A program made the position numbers and the translations under genes. This document shows positions 60,469 to 64,000 of a DNA stretch of 64,000 bases, in pieces (position 1 is the stretch's first letter; each line of letters begins with the position of its first letter). The stretch comes from Flavobacteriaceae bacterium UBA7302 (GTDB lineage Bacteria; Bacteroidota; Bacteroidia; Flavobacteriales; Flavobacteriaceae). The stretch is taken from the NCBI GenBank assembly GCA_002471825.1, contig DKQS01000006.1:124001-188000 (forward strand), written 5' to 3'. The notes under the pieces are model-generated. The model had not been told where the DNA came from. It saw only the letters and a program-made list of their open reading frames with translations, and made no database searches.

Positions 60469-60493
60469 TTTTTTAAATTTTAGTTGGGTGTTT

Positions 60494-61297
60494 TTACTTA
60501 TTTCTACTCGCTAGCGCTACGGTAATATCTGAGACTCTTCGTTTGATAAATTTTAAGAAGTTGTTTTGAAAATCATCCTCCTCAATCGTTCGTTCTACTT
60601 CAGCCAAAATGGTTTCAGGTTTGATGGAAATCGATGCGTTTTCAAGCTGTTTTTTTACGGACTTCAATACATCTTCCCGATTCACATCGTATTTTGCATA
60701 GTAACTTTTTACTTCATCAGCATTATGTGTTACTGCATATAACAAAGCATCTGAGTTAATCTTAATCCTACTTGTTGGATCCTGCTGTAGGATTTTTGAT
60801 GGTTTCGGATTATCTATGGTCGACTCCTTTTGTTTTTTTGACGGACTCACAGTTTCTACAAAGGCAACTCGAACATCCTTTTTGATATTTTCAACCTTTT
60901 GAATACTACGTGTCGATTTGTATGTTTTTTTTCTCCTAGCATTTTTTTTCACCGGTACTTCCTTTTTCTCAACCTTGTCTGCAACCATAGTTTCATTTTC
61001 TAATTCTTTCGGTGGATTGGGTTCAACCACAATCTCTTCCATCTTCTTTTCTACTGGTGTATTCACGATGATTTCGTCAGGGATAACCACTGAATTCACA
61101 TCCTCCTTGTTCGCCATAAAGTAAATGGACAACAACAAAATAATAGAAGCAGCATATCCTATATACCAAAATATCTTGGTAGATCTTTTCTTTTCCTTTT
61201 GATCCAATTGCTCGCTCAAACGCTCCCAAGCCGAAGTCGAAGGATCAATGGTGCGATTCTCTAATTTGGATTTAAATAGTTGATCAAATTCTTCCAT
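60494..61297 (-). CDS. Anti-sigma-like single-pass membrane protein
   Basis: A 267-residue protein: N-terminal cytoplasmic segment (about 1-45), one TM helix (about 46-63, WYIGYAASIILLLSIYFM) and a Lys/Glu/Pro-rich periplasmic part of about 200 residues with no recognised domain. The start lies inside the ECF sigma gene (14-nt overlap). Same arrangement as at 11323. Anti-sigma role inferred from position. Confidence 0.75.
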   Translation of the reverse strand: MEEFDQLFKSKLENRTIDPSTSAWERLSEQLDQKEKKRSTKIFWYIGYAASIILLLSIYFMANKEDVNSVVIPDEIIVNTPVEKKMEEIVVEPNPPKELENETMVADKVEKKEVPVKKNARRKKTYKSTRSIQKVENIKKDVRVAFVETVSPSKKQKESTIDNPKPSKILQQDPTSRIKINSDALLYAVTHNADEVKSYYAKYDVNREDVLKSVKKQLENASISIKPETILAEVERTIEEDDFQNNFLKFIKRRVSDITVALASRNK

Positions 61298-61847
61298 GAC
61301 TTTCTAATTTATGCTCATTAATGTAAGCCTCTTGCAAAAATTTTCGAGCTTTAAATAATTGACTTTTGGACGTATTTTCAGAAATTCCAAGTTTCTTAGA
61401 AATCTCATGATGCTTGTATCCCTCTATGGCATAGAGGTTAAAAACCATTTTATAACCATCAGGCAATCGATCTATGAGTTTCTGAATGTCCTCTACCGAT
61501 GTTTGCTCAAGGTTTGCGATGGACTGATCTTCGAAATAAAAATCTTCGTCGGTAGCGAATTCTGGGTTTTTCTTTTTTAAATAGTTCAAACAGGTGTTGA
61601 CCATTATTTTTCGAATCCATCCCTCAAAACTTCCTTCGCCCTTAAACTTTTCTAAATTTCCAAACACTTTTAGAAATCCTGACATCATTAATTCCTCGGC
61701 GTGGTGATTATCTTTAACATATTGTCTGCAAACTCCCTTCATCTTGGGAGCATGTTGATCAAAAATTCTTTTTTGTGCCTGACGATCTTTTCGAATCGCC
61801 TTTTGAATTATTGATTGTTGAGACTTATGTAATGAAATAATTTTCAA
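61284..61847 (-). CDS. ECF-type RNA polymerase sigma factor
   Basis: A 187-residue sigma-70 protein of the ECF class: region 2 (HAEELMMSGFLKVFGNLEKFKGEGSFEGWIRKIMVNTCLNYL) and region 4 (EGYKHHEISKKLGISENTSKSQLFKARKFLQE). The only start before the conserved region is TTG at 61847 (the preceding frame is closed by TAG), which would lower its expression. Heads the operon with an anti-sigma-like protein and a beta-barrel. Confidence 0.9.
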   Translation of the reverse strand: MKIISLHKSQQSIIQKAIRKDRQAQKRIFDQHAPKMKGVCRQYVKDNHHAEELMMSGFLKVFGNLEKFKGEGSFEGWIRKIMVNTCLNYLKKKNPEFATDEDFYFEDQSIANLEQTSVEDIQKLIDRLPDGYKMVFNLYAIEGYKHHEISKKLGISENTSKSQLFKARKFLQEAYINEHKLESHGRI

Positions 61848-61874
61848 TTCCGAGTGCTTAATTTTTCTTGCCTA

Positions 61875-61882
61875 CAAATATA
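61875..61882 (-). promoter_or_regulatory. -7 box of second ECF operon
   Basis: TATATTTG on the minus strand, 27 bp before the TTG start at 61847. The sigma gene is therefore probably transcribed by the housekeeping holoenzyme. Confidence 0.45.
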
Positions 61883-61968
61883 TAGACAACTAGAATCTAA
61901 AAATGGTTGCCTCGTGTTAAAAAAAATATGATTATTTTTAGCTAAATTCAATAAAATCAGTCAATTCC

Positions 61969-63114
61969 ATGAGTAATTCTAGAAGGAAATTTATAAAAAA
62001 CAGTATTGTTGCTTCTTTCGGATTGCCCATTTTGGGCAGTAGTTTATTCGCTTGTTCTACAAATTCGGATGTAAAACCTTTAGACATTTTAATACTTGGC
62101 GGAACAAGTTTTTTAGGTCCTCATCAAATTAAATTCGCACTTTCTAGAGGCCACAAGGTTTCCATTTTCACAAGAGGAAAAACCAAATCAACCATTCATA
62201 AAGAGGTCTTTGATCAAGTAGAACATTTGATTGGCGATCGTGAAGACAATCTATCAGCCTTAGAAAATAGAAATTGGGATGTGGTTATTGATAATTCGGG
62301 TCGAAAGGTGGAATGGACCCAAAAAACAGCTGAATTATTGAAAAATCGTTGTGGGATGTATCTCTATATTTCATCAACAGGCGTTTATTTTCCTTACAAG
62401 AAAGAAAACCTCGATGAGACTGACTCCGTTTTATTAAAATATCCTAGCAATGCCAATAACACCTTTAAAATGAGCTATGATTATGGCATCATGAAAGCGA
62501 ATTCTGAGTTGGCAGCATCAAAAGCTTTTGGGGAAGACAGAACCATTGTTGTTAGACCAACCTACATGATTGGTCCTGGTGATAAGACAGACCGATTTAT
62601 TCATTGGCCATTGCGGTTGGCAAATTCTACAGAGATAATGGTTCCCGGAAAAAAGAATGATCCTGTTCAATTTGCAGATGTCCGAGATGTAGCCGAATGG
62701 TGCATTCGATTGGCAGAAAATAAAAGTTATGGCACCTACAATGCCGTCGGTCCCAAGGACAAAATGAATATAGAAGGCTTTATCAATGAAGCCATCAAGA
62801 CATTTGACAAAGAATATCAAATCATTCATGTAGAAGATTACGAGTTTCTACAGAAGAATGGTGTTTATTACATCATTCCTTGGATTTTGGTGGACGAGTA
62901 CAGTTTTGGCTCAGCTAGAATAGACAACCTTAAAGCCAAAACCAATGGCATGAATTTCCGATCGTTACAAGAATCCATCAAAGACACATACGACTGGTGG
63001 CGTTCCGATGCCTTAACTGACGAAAGACGAAATCGTTATTTGAATAACGAACAAACCGTTTATTACAGAGAAGGTGAAATTTTAAAGAAATGGAAGGAAT
63101 TGATAAAGTCCTAG
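61969..63114 (+). CDS. NAD-dependent epimerase/dehydratase-family protein, exported
   Basis: A 381-residue extended short-chain dehydrogenase. Tat-like RRKFIK at 5-10 and a lipobox-like LFAC (Cys29) predict export as a folded lipoprotein. The Rossmann motif GGTSFLG is at 44-50. Extended SDRs act on nucleotide sugars, but an exported one probably has another substrate. The 3' end overlaps priA by 4 nt (CTAG). Confidence 0.82.
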   Translation: MSNSRRKFIKNSIVASFGLPILGSSLFACSTNSDVKPLDILILGGTSFLGPHQIKFALSRGHKVSIFTRGKTKSTIHKEVFDQVEHLIGDREDNLSALENRNWDVVIDNSGRKVEWTQKTAELLKNRCGMYLYISSTGVYFPYKKENLDETDSVLLKYPSNANNTFKMSYDYGIMKANSELAASKAFGEDRTIVVRPTYMIGPGDKTDRFIHWPLRLANSTEIMVPGKKNDPVQFADVRDVAEWCIRLAENKSYGTYNAVGPKDKMNIEGFINEAIKTFDKEYQIIHVEDYEFLQKNGVYYIIPWILVDEYSFGSARIDNLKAKTNGMNFRSLQESIKDTYDWWRSDALTDERRNRYLNNEQTVYYREGEILKKWKELIKS

Positions 63115-64000
63115 TAAGGATCCACATCAATGATAAATCGAATTGCACGAAACTCTTTGACCGCCTCAAAGGTGTTCTGTACTCGTAAAATTTGATCTTT
63201 GGTTTTGATCAAGCTTTGTTTGGGCGGAATTTTGATCACCAGGTTTTTGATGTATTGGTTGCGAACCCTTGAAACAGCAGGGGTTGAAGGTCCCAATACG
63301 TTTACTCCAAAAGAATTTTGCAAGGCTTTTACCAACCATTGTATTCCGGCGTCCACCTTTGCATAATCCTTGTGTTTAAGGGTTATTTTAATCAATCGGT
63401 AATATGGAGGATAATGAAAAGCCTGTCGTTCTTGTTTCTGACTTTGATACATCCCTTTATAGTCGGCATCAATCACTTGTTGTAAGGTTTGATGATCTGG
63501 ATTGTAGGATTGAATCAATACGCGACCTTGCTTTTTAGATCGTCCTGCCCTACCAGATACCTGAAGCATCAATTGGAAAGCTCTTTCATAGGCCCTAAAA
63601 TCGGGAAAATTCAGTAAGGTGTCTGCATTTAAAATTCCAACCAGGGACACATTGTCAAAATCCAACCCTTTTGATAACATTTGGGTCCCAACCAAAATGT
63701 CTATATCACGACTTTCAAAGGCGTTGATGATTTTTTGATAGCCGTATTTTCCTCTGGTAGTATCCAAATCCATACGACCAATCTTGTAATCGGGAAAAAG
63801 CGATTTTAATTCGAGTTCAATTTGTTCCGTACCAAAACCTTTGGTATCCAAGGTATTGCTTCCGCAGGCGTCACAAGAATTAGGCAAAGCACGATGATAA
63901 CTGCAATAATGACAACGCAATTCATTTCTGTATTTATGGTAAGTCAAGCTTACATCACAATTTGGGCATTGAGGCGCAGTACCACAGGTTTTACACTCTA
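63111..64000 (-). CDS. priA: Primosomal protein N' (PriA), 3' part
   Basis: The open frame continues past the right edge, so only the C-terminal 295 or so residues are visible. Zinc-binding Cys pairs (CKTC, CPNC, CHYC, CDAC) lie just after the edge, then helicase motifs (FESRDIDILVGTQMLSKGLDF, LQVSGRAGRSKKQGRV). PriA restarts stalled replication forks. The gene must extend rightward by a few hundred residues. Confidence 0.95.
   Translation of the reverse strand, partial: ECKTCGTAPQCPNCDVSLTYHKYRNELRCHYCSYHRALPNSCDACGSNTLDTKGFGTEQIELELKSLFPDYKIGRMDLDTTRGKYGYQKIINAFESRDIDILVGTQMLSKGLDFDNVSLVGILNADTLLNFPDFRAYERAFQLMLQVSGRAGRSKKQGRVLIQSYNPDHQTLQQVIDADYKGMYQSQKQERQAFHYPPYYRLIKITLKHKDYAKVDAGIQWLVKALQNSFGVNVLGPSTPAVSRVRNQYIKNLVIKIPPKQSLIKTKDQILRVQNTFEAVKEFRAIRFIIDVDPY

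Noticed and set aside
1..64000. CRISPR arrays, insertion sequences, prophage or tmRNA
   Set aside because: No direct-repeat array, transposase, integrase or phage gene, and no ssrA-like sequence was seen in the window.

Overview
The window is a compact, AT-rich bacterial chromosome segment that reads as a member of the Flavobacteriia (Bacteroidota). The evidence is: TAnnTTTG-type -7 promoter boxes; a fused E1 alpha/beta 2-oxoacid dehydrogenase; a fused LpxC-FabZ inside an lpx/efp cluster; PorX (the type IX secretion response regulator with a PglZ domain); a YtxJ-type bacillithiol-linked thioredoxin-like protein; paired ECF-sigma/membrane-protein modules; DUF4252-, DUF4251- and DUF6495-like proteins; and many short-signal lipoproteins. 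No phage, insertion sequence, CRISPR array or defence island was seen. Almost everything is core or lineage-specific housekeeping DNA.

Layout. 1-5.5 kb: DUF4251-like lipoprotein fragment, RluA-family pseudouridine synthase, CPXCG zinc-ribbon protein, MDR oxidoreductase, a PepSY-TM protein behind a strong palindromic operator, fused E1, Lrp/AsnC regulator. 5.5-12.3 kb: M14 and M1 metallopeptidases around an XRE regulator plus small membrane protein, then an ECF sigma/anti-sigma-like/DUF4252/DUF4252 operon. 12.3-18.4 kb: S41 protease, patatin, Asp-box lipoprotein pair, peptidase T, acyltransferase. 18.4-25.7 kb: rmuC, an uncharacterised GCS2-CBS/aspartoacylase-like pair, glyA, fahA. 25.7-33 kb: small acidic protein, SF2 helicase, ytxJ, clpB, SixA-like and DUF6503-like lipoproteins, smpB, maf. 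33-39.5 kb: transketolase C-terminal subunit, beta-barrel protein, FKBP-like lipoprotein with calcium-type repeats, hslR-like, phosphoribosyltransferase, aroK, tRNA-Leu(GAG), CarboxypepD_reg-like protein, a possible 40-residue sORF, prohibitin-like protein. 39.5-49.4 kb: one long minus-strand block, HD - lpxD - lpxC/fabZ - lpxA - efp - lpxD paralogue - sucD - fabG - membrane VWA-like protein. 49.5-53 kb: porX - tsaE - Ald-like - DUF4258-like. 53-64 kb: DUF1801/YdeI-like protein, TrmH-type methyltransferase, sirtuin, STAS protein, DUF6495-like, rpsF-rpsR-rplI, sterol desaturase family, alanine dehydrogenase, a second ECF sigma/anti-sigma-like/beta-barrel operon, a Tat-type epimerase, and the 3' part of priA.

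Functional themes: envelope building (lpx genes, fabG, fabZ, acyltransferase, beta-barrels, lipoproteins, PorX), amino-acid and peptide catabolism (M1, M14, S41, PepT, FahA, E1, GlyA, alanine dehydrogenase, Lrp), protein quality control and translation (ClpB, SmpB, HslR-like, S6/S18/L9, EF-P, TsaE), and two cell-surface ECF signalling operons.

Two structural habits stand out. Convergent genes usually overlap tail to tail by exactly 4 nt, while those with a real gap mostly have a hairpin terminator. An appreciable number of genes have TTG (one GTG) as their only plausible start. The best leads for something undescribed are the GCS2-CBS plus aspartoacylase-like pair with its hairpin against the start codon, the palindromic operator before the PepSY-TM gene, the 11-bp inverted repeat between ytxJ and clpB, and the sORF near 38.3 kb. 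All functional calls come from reading the sequence; no database search was run.
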